41,919 nucleotides of DNA, taken from an archaeon. Lineage in GTDB: Archaea; Nanobdellota; Nanobdellia; Woesearchaeales; UBA11576. The notes beneath the pieces were generated by a model that was not told the origin of the DNA, ran no database searches, and saw only the letters and a list, made by a program, of their open reading frames with translations. The stretch spans positions 1 through 41,919 of the forward strand of contig JAGVOD010000074.1 of assembly GCA_020052935.1 (NCBI GenBank), read 5' to 3'. A program made the translations under genes and the position numbers. Shown here piece by piece: positions 22,545 through 29,352 of this stretch (within the stretch, counting starts at the first letter, position 1; each line of letters begins with the position of its first letter).

Positions 22545-23143
22545 TGCTGTTGGATGTCTGTTTGGGTACCAGGACTGCCTGGAAGATATTGTTTGTCTTT
22601 GCCGAGGCGCCCGGCAAGGCAGTCTCGAGGAAAGAGATACAGCAGCTTACGAAGTTAGGCAACAAGGTTCTCACCAAGTTCCTGTTACTGCTTGAAAAGT
22701 TTGGCATGATAACGTCGAGCAAGATTGGGAAGGCATATTACTACAAGCTCAATCTAAGCAACCCTTTCGTGGAGCAGATAATAGAGACGATCCTACTGGA
22801 GAAGAAGCAGCTTAACAACCCCGATTTTGCAGCCCTGAATGTTCTGCGCGAGTTCGTGTATGAACTGACAAACGCAGACCTTGAGAACCTCGAGCAAGTC
22901 ATCCTGTTCGGCTCGTATGCGAAGAGGACGTTCAGCAAGGATTCAGACATCGACGTGGCGATAATCACTGCCGAGAAAAGTGCAGATGACGAGCTGCTCA
23001 TCACAGACATCATCGACAGGCTTCATAAGCGTTTCAGGAAGGAGATACAGCCGCACCACTACACAGCAAATGAGTTCAAGGAACGAAAGAATAAGGACAA
23101 GCTCATAAAAGAGATATTGAAAGACGGGATAAGATTAGTTTAA
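22544..23143 (+). CDS. MNT nucleotidyltransferase antitoxin with N-terminal winged helix
   Basis: 199 residues. Residues about 10-75 are a winged helix (SRKEIQQLTKLGNKVLTKFLLLLEKFGMI), and residues about 115-199 a minimal nucleotidyltransferase with GSYAKRTFSKDSDIDVAII, giving the GSxxxG-like and DxD metal-binding residues. Such MNT proteins neutralise the HEPN partner, in some systems by transferring AMP groups to it. The fused winged helix could repress the operon through the three sites upstream. The pair is tightly coupled (start at the last base of the HEPN stop). Confidence 0.9.
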   Translation: MLLDVCLGTRTAWKILFVFAEAPGKAVSRKEIQQLTKLGNKVLTKFLLLLEKFGMITSSKIGKAYYYKLNLSNPFVEQIIETILLEKKQLNNPDFAALNVLREFVYELTNADLENLEQVILFGSYAKRTFSKDSDIDVAIITAEKSADDELLITDIIDRLHKRFRKEIQPHHYTANEFKERKNKDKLIKEILKDGIRLV

Positions 23144-23169
23144 CGCGCCGTCATATGAATTAACGTAAC

Positions 23170-23541
23170 TCACCTATATGTCATTAGTACATTTTCGTTG
23201 CTTGGTGCGAACAGCCCGGAATAATCGTTAAAAAATTCTGCTCTAACTAAGTGAACAACTTCTCCCGATTGGAGTGTGGGTGTTTGCGGCAGGTTTCCTT
23301 CTTTTACAAAATATTGGATTCGTGGCTCCTTACTCCCATATGATGTAGGGAACTTCCTTTCTAAAGTCATAACATCAGGTCTAGCATCACCATCTAAATC
23401 TGTCAGTGTAGCCCTATATAGAGAGTCTTCGATTACTGTTTCTCCTACTCCTAATGGTTCTTCAGCAGAGTCATCAACTACATGATTACAGCCAATACCT
23501 AATAGAACTGCTGTAGCCCATGAAATCATAGTTTTATGCAT
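23170..23541 (-). CDS. Small lipoprotein with FG-GAP-like Asp loop
   Basis: 123 residues with a signal peptide and lipobox LGIGC (Cys18). DLDGDARPDVMTLE at about residues 48-61 is the calcium-binding Asp motif of FG-GAP/VCBS repeats; only one such unit is present. GGAGAGG precedes the start, and it shares an A/T palindromic promoter with the TrmB-like gene. Base use is AT-rich compared with the neighbours, as in the TrmB-like gene. Function unknown, probably surface exposed. Confidence 0.75.
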   Translation of the reverse strand: MHKTMISWATAVLLGIGCNHVVDDSAEEPLGVGETVIEDSLYRATLTDLDGDARPDVMTLERKFPTSYGSKEPRIQYFVKEGNLPQTPTLQSGEVVHLVRAEFFNDYSGLFAPSNENVLMTYR

Positions 23542-23587
23542 TTTAAATACCTCTCCAACACATTAATTGAAAAGTAGTAACTAAACG

Positions 23588-23622
23588 AAATATTTAAATA
23601 TTAGGGTTCCCCTAGGGGAGCC
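23588..23622. promoter_or_regulatory. Divergent promoter with palindromic TATA box and operator
   Basis: AATATTTAAATATT (about 23589-23602) is a perfect palindrome that can serve as TATA box for both the lipoprotein (minus) and the TrmB-like gene (plus). The perfect palindrome TCCCCTAGGGGA at 23608-23619, extended by GG/CC, covers the plus-strand start of transcription; the ATG is at 23624. Confidence 0.65.
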
Positions 23623-23623
23623 T

Positions 23624-24373
23624 ATGGATGAAAACGTGTTGAAGGAGATTGGACTAACAGGTTCGGAAATCAAAGTCTACTTAGCATTATTAGAACTCGG
23701 AGACTCGACAAGAAGCGATATTGTGGATAAATCAGCAATATCCGGATCAAAAGTATATGATGTACTAGAAAGATTACAGGAAAAAGGATTAGTTTCCATA
23801 TACCTGAAAAATAAAGTCAAACATTTTAAGCCTACAAATCCAAAGCAAATTTTATACTATCTTGAAAATAAAAGAGAACAGATAACCAATATAGAAAAAG
23901 AAGTAAACGTTATACTCCCAAGTTTACTCTCACAATTTAATTCATCAAAGGAAGAACAAGAAGTCGAATTATTAAGTGGACTAAAAGGTCTTGAAATATT
24001 ATTCAGGGAACAAATAGACATCCTCAACAAAGGTGAAATCTGTTATGTTATCGGAGGAACAAAAGGGATACAAGAACAAGCTGTAGTCTCTTTCTTTCAA
24101 AAAATACATGATTTAAGAGAGACAAGGGGAATAAAAACAAAAATGTTGTACAATCTACGGCAAAAAAAAGAAACTGAAAAATTTTATTCATCAAAAAAAT
24201 ACCCATCTACAACTACCAGATATATCTCACACACCTCTCCAGTTGCTATAAACATATACAAAGATCGGACAGCAATAATAGTTTTCGGAAAAAGCATAAC
24301 AGCAATACACATTAAATCTGCAGACATTGCAAGCAGCTTTATGGAATATTTCAAGATTTTGTGGAATCAATAA
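23624..24373 (+). CDS. TrmB-family transcriptional regulator
   Basis: 249 residues. The N-terminal TrmB winged helix (LTGSEIKVYLALLELGDSTRSDIVDKSAISGSKVYDVLERLQEKGLV) is followed by a coiled-coil linker and a C-terminal ligand-type domain (VELLSGLKGLEILF ... YVIGGTKG). TrmB proteins act as sugar- or metabolite-responsive regulators in archaea. It is probably leaderless and autoregulated through TCCCCTAGGGGA. The gene is notably AT-rich, unlike the 22-kb stretch before it, which points to recent transfer together with the divergent lipoprotein. Confidence 0.9.
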   Translation: MDENVLKEIGLTGSEIKVYLALLELGDSTRSDIVDKSAISGSKVYDVLERLQEKGLVSIYLKNKVKHFKPTNPKQILYYLENKREQITNIEKEVNVILPSLLSQFNSSKEEQEVELLSGLKGLEILFREQIDILNKGEICYVIGGTKGIQEQAVVSFFQKIHDLRETRGIKTKMLYNLRQKKETEKFYSSKKYPSTTTRYISHTSPVAINIYKDRTAIIVFGKSITAIHIKSADIASSFMEYFKILWNQ

Positions 24374-24405
24374 CCACCAGTCACCGCTTCGCTATAGACT
24401 GGTGG
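24374..24405. terminator. 9-base perfect hairpin between convergent genes
   Basis: CCACCAGTC (24374-24382) and GACTGGTGG (24397-24405), 14-base loop, directly after the TrmB-like stop and before the DsrE stop. It may end transcripts from both sides, although no T-run follows on the plus strand. Confidence 0.5.
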
Positions 24406-24416
24406 AAAAAGGAATT

Positions 24417-24740
24417 TTATCCGAAAGTAAGGAGCTTGTCTGATTCCTCGACCATCGTAAGAAGGTCTTTCATTGTTGATATCGGGCAGACATTGGTAGC
24501 GTCTTTGTGTCTCGCTTTAAGACAGGTGCCACAGGCGAGGATCTGTCCTTTTCCTGCCAGGTATTGCTCTATCTGTCCCCTGATGTCATGTTTTTCGTCT
24601 TTGATGTCTTCTGCTTCCACTCCCTCGTTCATAAGAAATACCCTGACTTCATGATTTGCTTTCAATGCAATTACCCCGAATCTGAATGCGTTCCAGACGA
24701 CTTCTGGCTTGTTGGTTTCGATTACAATCCCTATTTTCAT
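24417..24740 (-). CDS. DsrE-family sulfur-relay-like protein
   Basis: 107 residues from ATG 24740 (AGGTGAG upstream). MKIGIVIETNKPEVVWNAFRFGVIALKANHEVRVFLMNEGVEA matches the DsrE/YchN fold, and a conserved cysteine pair lies in ILACGTCLKARHKD. DsrE-like proteins bind or carry persulfide sulfur. It is third in an operon with an ArsR-type regulator and a SHOCT membrane protein, suggesting a role in sulfide or metal stress. Confidence 0.88.
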   Translation of the reverse strand: MKIGIVIETNKPEVVWNAFRFGVIALKANHEVRVFLMNEGVEAEDIKDEKHDIRGQIEQYLAGKGQILACGTCLKARHKDATNVCPISTMKDLLTMVEESDKLLTFG

Positions 24741-24745
24741 ATTTC

Positions 24746-25048
24746 TCACCTTAGGAGTTCTTTTCTCATCTCTTCATACTGCTTTTTGGTTATTTCTCCT
24801 TTAGCATATCTCTTTTTTAGTATTTCCACTGCGTTGTCCTGCTTGTTTTCTTGTGTCTTTGTTTGTGCTGCATTGATGAGTGTGTACACGAGCCAGATGA
24901 CGACTCCCCAGAATAGGAGCATGAAGACCCATCCGAACCCCATCCCGAATCCCATCATGCCGTAGCCGCCCATTCCAAAGCTTCCGAATAATATGATGAG
25001 AGCTACTGCGACAAAGACAGCTATCCATGCATTTTTGTTTTGTTCCAT
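24746..25048 (-). CDS. SHOCT-domain membrane protein with Gly/Met loop
   Basis: 100 residues: one transmembrane helix, a Gly/Met-rich segment (GMGGYGMMGFGMGFGW), a second helix, then a SHOCT domain at about 73-100 (AVEILKKRYAKGEITKKQYEEMRKELL). GAGGTGA lies before the ATG. The Met-rich loop is like that of the protein at 10968-11180 near copA. Its stop nearly touches the ribosome site of the dsrE-like gene. Confidence 0.85.
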   Translation of the reverse strand: MEQNKNAWIAVFVAVALIILFGSFGMGGYGMMGFGMGFGWVFMLLFWGVVIWLVYTLINAAQTKTQENKQDNAVEILKKRYAKGEITKKQYEEMRKELLR

Positions 25049-25059
25049 GATGATTCACC

Positions 25060-25350
25060 TCACAATCTATGTTTTTCAGCCAAGACTTCTCTTATGATGT
25101 CAAATGCCTTGATTATTTTTGGTCGGGTTATTTTGTAATAGACATTTTTCCCGTCTCTTCTGGAAGTGACTATCCCTTTGGACTTCATTATGGCAAGATG
25201 CTGCGATATATTTGCCTGACTCAGTTTAGTACGTTCTATAAGTTGGCTGACGGATAATTCCTTGTCTCTGAGCAGGTTGAGTATTTCAAGTCGTATAGGG
25301 TTCGAAAATACCTTGCACATTTCTGCATGCAATTCATAAATCTCACTCAT
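25060..25350 (-). CDS. ArsR-family winged-helix repressor
   Basis: 96 residues: FSNPIRLEILNLLRDKELSVSQLIERTKLSQANISQHLAIMKSKGIVTSRRDGKNVYYKI is a typical ArsR/SmtB DNA-binding domain. There is only one Cys (C12), and no CxC in the recognition helix, so metal sensing is uncertain. It heads the ArsR-SHOCT-DsrE operon. An A-box and a perfect 7+6+7 inverted repeat lie directly upstream, fitting autorepression. Confidence 0.92.
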   Translation of the reverse strand: MSEIYELHAEMCKVFSNPIRLEILNLLRDKELSVSQLIERTKLSQANISQHLAIMKSKGIVTSRRDGKNVYYKITRPKIIKAFDIIREVLAEKHRL

Positions 25351-25356
25351 ATAATC

Positions 25357-25376
25357 ATATTAGAATAACCTAATAT
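25357..25376. promoter_or_regulatory. Operator-like inverted repeat of the ArsR operon
   Basis: ATATTAG (25357-25363) and CTAATAT (25370-25376), separated by 6 bases, overlap the minus-strand A-box AATTAAATATT at 25371-25381. Confidence 0.6.
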
Positions 25377-25380
25377 TTAA

Positions 25381-25638
25381 TTGTTTCGGTCATGGTTGGA
25401 TACTTCCTCGCTCATCAGAGCATTCCTTCTCATGTCCTACTACCTCCCTCCACCATCGCAGCATAAGGAGATTATGTCTGGTCTGACTTTCGAGTTGGGC
25501 CATATAGCTTCAGCTTCAACAATTCCCAATCATCAAATCCCTATGCACGCCCGTACCTTTGTACGATTCAGGTGTGCTTAGAGGGTGTTTGGATGAGATT
25601 ATGTAATGTAATGCGTTTGTAATGAGCCACTGAGAAAG
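25381..25638. other. Intergenic stretch without a recognisable gene
   Basis: No credible complete ORF. It includes CGTAC-CTTT-GTACG (25552-25565), whose right half is the inverse of the CGTACAAA found in the direct repeats that flank the integrase cassette. A short minus-strand stretch reads TGVHRDL before stops; it could be gene debris. Confidence 0.4.
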
Positions 25639-25737
25639 ATGTTTCCGTCGATACTGGCAGCTATTGCGATTGGCGTCCTGTTCGGAATCGGGACAGGCAG
25701 GATTGATGGTAGTGTTCCGCTAAAATCTTCTTCTTAG
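25639..25737 (+). pseudogene. Possible 5' remnant of a membrane transporter gene
   Basis: ATG TTT CCG TCG opens a 32-residue frame, MFPSILAAIAIGVLFGIGTG and on, then an unrelated tail and TAG. The hydrophobic start resembles the N-terminus of TctA-like archaeal permeases (xxAIxIGxxxGxxTGLIPG) but diverges after GIGTG, directly before the integrase cassette. It may mark where the element entered; this is a weak call. Confidence 0.35.
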
Positions 25738-25747
25738 AGGTTTGCCG

Positions 25748-25764
25748 TACAAATGCCGTACAAA
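25748..25764 (+). repeat. 17-base direct repeat, left copy
   Basis: TACAAATGCCGTACAAA, identical to 27090-27106, 1342 bases apart, on either side of the ParB-like and recombinase genes. It is preceded here by GCCG, so that GCCGTACAAA occurs twice in tandem. Confidence 0.7.
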
Positions 25765-25786
25765 AAATAAAAGGAGGGAGAGCTAT

Positions 25787-26254
25787 ATGGTGTACGGGTC
25801 TAGAGCCATGATAAACCACCAAATAAGGGAAAACGGGAAAAAGCGCAGCATTTTTGACAAGGTGAATGAAGTCAAACAGCACATTAAGGCGATTATTCCA
25901 GAATTAGATGGCGACAGGTTGATACATATGTTGTCTCATTGTCGCAACTTTCATGATGGGAAGCTTCACTATGGACGAAGGGGAATCCCTGAGAATATCC
26001 AGAGAATAAGGGAATTGACTGAGACAGAAAAGATTCTCTATGCCTTGCTTCTTAAACTAGAACTCAATCCTAGCGTAGTCTATAGATGGTTTCTTGCTAC
26101 GAGAGTTCCTGCTGACATAAAGGAGAAGCTAGCCAAGGGTCAGATTAGTCAGAAGAAGGCATTGGAGATAAGTGCCAATAGGAAGCGGGTGAAGGAAAGC
26201 AATGTTGGACTTCTTATGATGGAAGAGATAAGGACAATCATGAGTTCGTTATGA
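25787..26254 (+). CDS. ParB/KorB-like helix-turn-helix protein
   Basis: 155 residues from ATG 25787, preceded by GGAGGGAG. It is basic and helical. Residues about 85-140 (ALLLKLELNPSVVYRWFLATRVPADIKEKLAKGQISQKKALEISANRKRV) match the layout of ParB-type DNA-binding domains, in which a helix-turn-helix is followed by an IxxKLxxGxIS motif. There is no N-terminal CTP-binding ParB box. It is encoded 16 bases before the recombinase and may control excision, partition or transcription of the element. Confidence 0.7.
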   Translation: MVYGSRAMINHQIRENGKKRSIFDKVNEVKQHIKAIIPELDGDRLIHMLSHCRNFHDGKLHYGRRGIPENIQRIRELTETEKILYALLLKLELNPSVVYRWFLATRVPADIKEKLAKGQISQKKALEISANRKRVKESNVGLLMMEEIRTIMSSL

Positions 26255-26270
26255 TGCGAGGTGGTTGAAG

Positions 26271-27083
26271 ATGAGCAATAATAACCGTCTGCCAAGCGCT
26301 TTGAATGTTGAGCAGTTGAACAAGATTTTTGAGGCTATTAATCAGCCGAAACTTTCCATAGGTGCATTTGTGACATTCTTCTGCGGCCTGCGTCTTAATG
26401 AGATTTGCAGGCTGAAGGTTGAGGATGTCGATCTTATGAACAGGCGGCTGAAAGTTGTTGACTCAAAGAACCCTAACAGGTCTATTGCTGGCTATGGTAA
26501 GGATAGGTACGTGCCTATACCTAGGAAGGCAATCGGACCCATCACCAAGTGGCTAGAAATCATCGGTACTGACAGCAAATGGTTTTTGCCTTCCATGACT
26601 ACCCCTGACGCTCATATTCGTGGTAAAAGCCTCTACGAGCAGTTCAGGGACTCTTTAAGGAGGTCTAATCTTCTTATTCCTACACTGCCTTACATTGAAA
26701 AGACAGGCCCTCACAAGGGCATACAGAAGGCCAGGCACAAGTATTATTTCCACACGTTGAGGCATTCTTATGCTACTTATCTTTTGAGCAAAGGTGTTGA
26801 CATTTACACCATCTCTAACCTTCTTGGGCATAATCAGGTCACGACTACGCAGATATACGCTAAGATAAACACAACCCAGCAAAAGTTAGCGGTTGAGGAT
26901 GCTTTCAGTGCCCCACTGATGGAATTCAGGCCGAATCATCAACAAGGGATGCGACAGATAGAGCAGCCAATGCAGAACAACGAGAGCTTGGAGCGATTGC
27001 GCTTAGAGGTTGAAAGAAACAGGATAGAGCTTGAGAAAATGAAGATGATGAGAGGGCAGATCATCGTTGAACGCATGGTTTAG
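26271..27083 (+). CDS. Tyrosine recombinase (integrase) of an integrated element
   Basis: About 270 residues from ATG 26271 (GAGGTGG upstream). All catalytic residues are visible: Arg in FCGLRLNEIC, Lys in YGKDRYVPIP, HxxR in YFHTLRHSYAT, His in LLGHNQVTTT and Tyr in QIYAKI. The N-terminal core-binding domain is short, and a helical tail of about 50 residues follows the active site. It is related to XerA-like archaeal recombinases. Placed between two 17-base direct repeats and before a type IV secretion-like operon, it is most likely the integrase of the element. Confidence 0.93.
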   Translation: MSNNNRLPSALNVEQLNKIFEAINQPKLSIGAFVTFFCGLRLNEICRLKVEDVDLMNRRLKVVDSKNPNRSIAGYGKDRYVPIPRKAIGPITKWLEIIGTDSKWFLPSMTTPDAHIRGKSLYEQFRDSLRRSNLLIPTLPYIEKTGPHKGIQKARHKYYFHTLRHSYATYLLSKGVDIYTISNLLGHNQVTTTQIYAKINTTQQKLAVEDAFSAPLMEFRPNHQQGMRQIEQPMQNNESLERLRLEVERNRIELEKMKMMRGQIIVERMV

Positions 27084-27089
27084 TTGTCA

Positions 27090-27106
27090 TACAAATGCCG
27101 TACAAA
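27090..27106 (+). repeat. 17-base direct repeat, right copy
   Basis: TACAAATGCCGTACAAA, directly followed by the TATA box (TTATTTAAAC, 27107-27116) of the secretion-like operon. It may thus be a control site, a recombination site, or both. Confidence 0.7.
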
Positions 27107-27156
27107 TTATTTAAACTCAGTTTTCTAGTATTCTTTCTGTAAGTGCGCGCGCACTT
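27107..27156 (+). promoter_or_regulatory. Promoter and palindromic operator of the conjugation operon
   Basis: TATA box TTATTTAAAC at 27107-27116 and the perfect 16-base palindrome AAGTGCGCGCGCACTT at 27141-27156, which sits at or just after the expected start of transcription. GGAGGTGGG follows before the first gene. Confidence 0.65.
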
Positions 27157-27182
27157 CATAAACAACTCGGAGGTGGGTTATT

Positions 27183-27347
27183 GTGAAGTGCAAGATATGC
27201 TGTAAGAGACTAAGGAACGACGAAGACAAGCTTTGCAGCGATTGCTTTGACTTCTATTCGTGGAAATACAAGACGGAAGAAGGCGTCGATAAAATCCTTG
27301 AACAATACGAGGTGCAGAAAGATGCTGACAAGAACCACTCGGAATAA
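27183..27347 (+). CDS. Small zinc-finger protein, 54 residues
   Basis: Starts at GTG 27183 after GGAGGTGGG. MKCKICCKRL has CxxC, and CSDC comes at residues 18-21, so the four cysteines can form a small treble-clef or ribbon zinc site. A charged helix follows. It is the first gene of the operon, and its end overlaps the start of the next gene (ATG 27322), so the two are coupled. It may be a regulator. Confidence 0.7.
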   Translation: MKCKICCKRLRNDEDKLCSDCFDFYSWKYKTEEGVDKILEQYEVQKDADKNHSE

Positions 27348-27636
27348 TGTCTTGCTCTACCTGACGTTTTGGGCAGTTTACGGCCCTCTTGTCATTGTTA
27401 CTTGGCACTCTGGTGGCGGGACTCTCTTCCAGCTCTCTATTGTGCTGCTGATTGGCCTGGGGATTGTCCTTGCTGGCTTGTTTGTCAAGGAGCGTTTCCT
27501 CGACAGGGAAGAGGATGATTATGACTTCCTGGAAGAGGAACCTGATGAAGAGCGCAGGGAAGGATTGGCTGCGACAGAATGTTTTGATAATGTTTTCAAG
27601 CCTGATTTCGGCAGGGTCGAGTATGACCTTGACTAA
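27322..27636 (+). CDS. Small membrane protein with acidic C-terminal tail
   Basis: 104 residues from ATG 27322 (GAGGTG 8 bases before). Two transmembrane helices (about 8-25 and 34-54) precede an Asp/Glu-rich cytosolic tail (DREEDDYDFLEEEPDEERRE). It lies just before the VirB2-like pilin and overlaps the preceding small gene. The topology recalls VirB3/PrgI-type accessory proteins of secretion systems, but no family is recognised. Confidence 0.65.
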   Translation: MLTRTTRNNVLLYLTFWAVYGPLVIVTWHSGGGTLFQLSIVLLIGLGIVLAGLFVKERFLDREEDDYDFLEEEPDEERREGLAATECFDNVFKPDFGRVEYDLD

Positions 27637-27652
27637 CCATGCGGAGGTATGA

Positions 27653-27988
27653 ATGATGAACAAGACAATATTGCTTTTTGCCTTCCTTGGGCTGTTGCTG
27701 TTGCCGTTGGTGCTTGCTGATGTCGCGAGCCTGAACACGACAGTGAGCCCTGAGGATAAGGCCAAGTTTGACGCAATCCTGACGCCGGTGATGAAGATTT
27801 ACAACTTCATCAAGTACATCGCTTCAGCAGTGGCGCTATTGTTCCTGTTGTATGGCGGCATCAGCTACATGACTTCAGGCAACGACCCAAGGCAGAAAGA
27901 CACATCCAAGAACATCATAATGTATGTCATCATAGGACTCTTGGTGATTTGGGCTGCGCCACTGATTGTCGAGCTGCTGGTGGGATGA
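27653..27988 (+). CDS. VirB2/TrbC-like pilin
   Basis: 111 residues: a signal peptide ending near VLADVAS, a short external segment, then two transmembrane helices joined by a tight polar loop (FLLYGGISYMTSGNDPRQKDTSKNIIMYVIIGLLVIWAAP). This hydrophobic two-helix layout with GGxxYMTS and the NxxK loop is typical of VirB2/TrbC pilins. The gene lies upstream of VirB6-like and VirB4-like genes, as in type IV secretion clusters. GCGGAGGT lies before the tandem ATGs. Confidence 0.85.
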   Translation: MMNKTILLFAFLGLLLLPLVLADVASLNTTVSPEDKAKFDAILTPVMKIYNFIKYIASAVALLFLLYGGISYMTSGNDPRQKDTSKNIIMYVIIGLLVIWAAPLIVELLVG

Positions 27989-29352
27989 TGAAAAATCTTC
28001 TTTTTCTCTTCTTGTTGCTCGTTCCAGTAGCTTCAGCTATTGACTGCTCTAAGACGATGCACGCTGATTTGTGTGAGCAGGTCATGTCGAGTGATGCGGC
28101 GAGCGATGAGAAGGAGTGGTTGGTGACTGAGCTTATCCAGGATAGGCGCAACAGTCCTAACCACGAGTTTGTTTATGACTGGAATACTAAGGTTGATACT
28201 TTCCTCCCCCCTGAGGGCATTACCAAGTACAGCAGCGGTTTCATCAAGGATTCTTGGCTTAAGCTGCTGGCGGTAATGCCCTCTTTCCTCGAAAACGACA
28301 CTCTTTACGTCAATGACACTGGCGAATTGCTCTCTGCTTACAATCATAGGATTGAGATTCCTCCTGATTACAGAAGTCCTGGCTATCCGCAGACCAAGGA
28401 CGGCGATTGCGCGACGTATTATCATCTTGTGGAGCATACTGCTGTGTTTGACGCCTTCAACAACCACGCTTATCTCGGCAGCAGTCACCTTGTCAATTAC
28501 ACCGCTAATTGTGATGCTGAGTTCTCAGGAAGGTATGACATCCTTCTCAGGACTGACATCGACCATTGGAAGTGGAACAAATACTGCTGTGCAAAGAACA
28601 AGAAGGGAAAGTGCACAAAATACTGCTACACGTGCAAGTTCAGCTACACTCAGCACAAAGTAGACAACGTGACAGTGACCGACAAGATAGGGACAAAACA
28701 CTTTAAGCAGAATATGACTGCGAGCTTCAGTCTGCTCGATCAGTATGAGAACACGAGCAAGGGAAAGCTGAAAGCAGGCAATTTCTCATCACTGCATCTT
28801 GAATTTGCAGAGTCTAACTTCACAGAGTACAATTACGTCTATACTTTGAACAGGAGCATACCGCTGCACAACATCCTGACTGTCAAGGCGGAGAAGCTCA
28901 ACAGGAAAAGCGCAAGAAACCTGAACTTCATAGGCAACGAGACATACATAATGACTTTGAAGAACACGAGCAACTGCACTATAACGCTTCAAGATCATTT
29001 CTCTACGAAGAACTTACCTTGTAATCTGACTGCGCCAGAACCCGACGCAGTGATAGAGACTGACAAGACAAGCTACGATGACAACGAGACAATACATGTA
29101 ACCATGATGCCTGACAAGGAGTTTAACCTCACCTACGCAGGCAAGAACTATACTGCAAGCGGTTCAATCAACCTGAAAGCTGAGTATCCTCACAACAGGA
29201 TAAGCATCTTCCAGAAAGGCAAGGAGATAAGCAAGGTCATTCAGGTCAAGGACAAGCAGCCGTGGAACGTTCTTCTCAGCGTAACCATGTTCGGCGGGCT
29301 GAACTACATCCTCGTGGGAATAGTCAGGAAGACGTGGGGTGGTCTGCTTTGA
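27985..29352 (+). CDS. Large glycosylated surface protein of the conjugation operon
   Basis: About 455 residues starting at ATG 27985/27988, overlapping the pilin stop. A signal peptide ends in ASA. The ectodomain has about 20 N-glycosylation sequons, a Cys-rich patch (KYCCAKNKKGKCTKYCYTCK) and a C-terminal Ig-like stretch (DKTSYDDNETIHVTMMPDKEF), and one C-terminal transmembrane helix anchors it. The central GDCATYYHLVEHTAVFDAFNNHAYL contains Asp, Cys and His, and resembles a transglutaminase-like active site (C...H...D), which is only a suggestion. It could be the external adhesin or channel part. Confidence 0.75.
   Translation: MMKNLLFLFLLLVPVASAIDCSKTMHADLCEQVMSSDAASDEKEWLVTELIQDRRNSPNHEFVYDWNTKVDTFLPPEGITKYSSGFIKDSWLKLLAVMPSFLENDTLYVNDTGELLSAYNHRIEIPPDYRSPGYPQTKDGDCATYYHLVEHTAVFDAFNNHAYLGSSHLVNYTANCDAEFSGRYDILLRTDIDHWKWNKYCCAKNKKGKCTKYCYTCKFSYTQHKVDNVTVTDKIGTKHFKQNMTASFSLLDQYENTSKGKLKAGNFSSLHLEFAESNFTEYNYVYTLNRSIPLHNILTVKAEKLNRKSARNLNFIGNETYIMTLKNTSNCTITLQDHFSTKNLPCNLTAPEPDAVIETDKTSYDDNETIHVTMMPDKEFNLTYAGKNYTASGSINLKAEYPHNRISIFQKGKEISKVIQVKDKQPWNVLLSVTMFGGLNYILVGIVRKTWGGLL

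Noticed and set aside
25400-25590. Minus-strand remnant of a TnpB-like transposase (TGVHRDL)
   Set aside because: A seven-residue likeness followed by stops is too little evidence.
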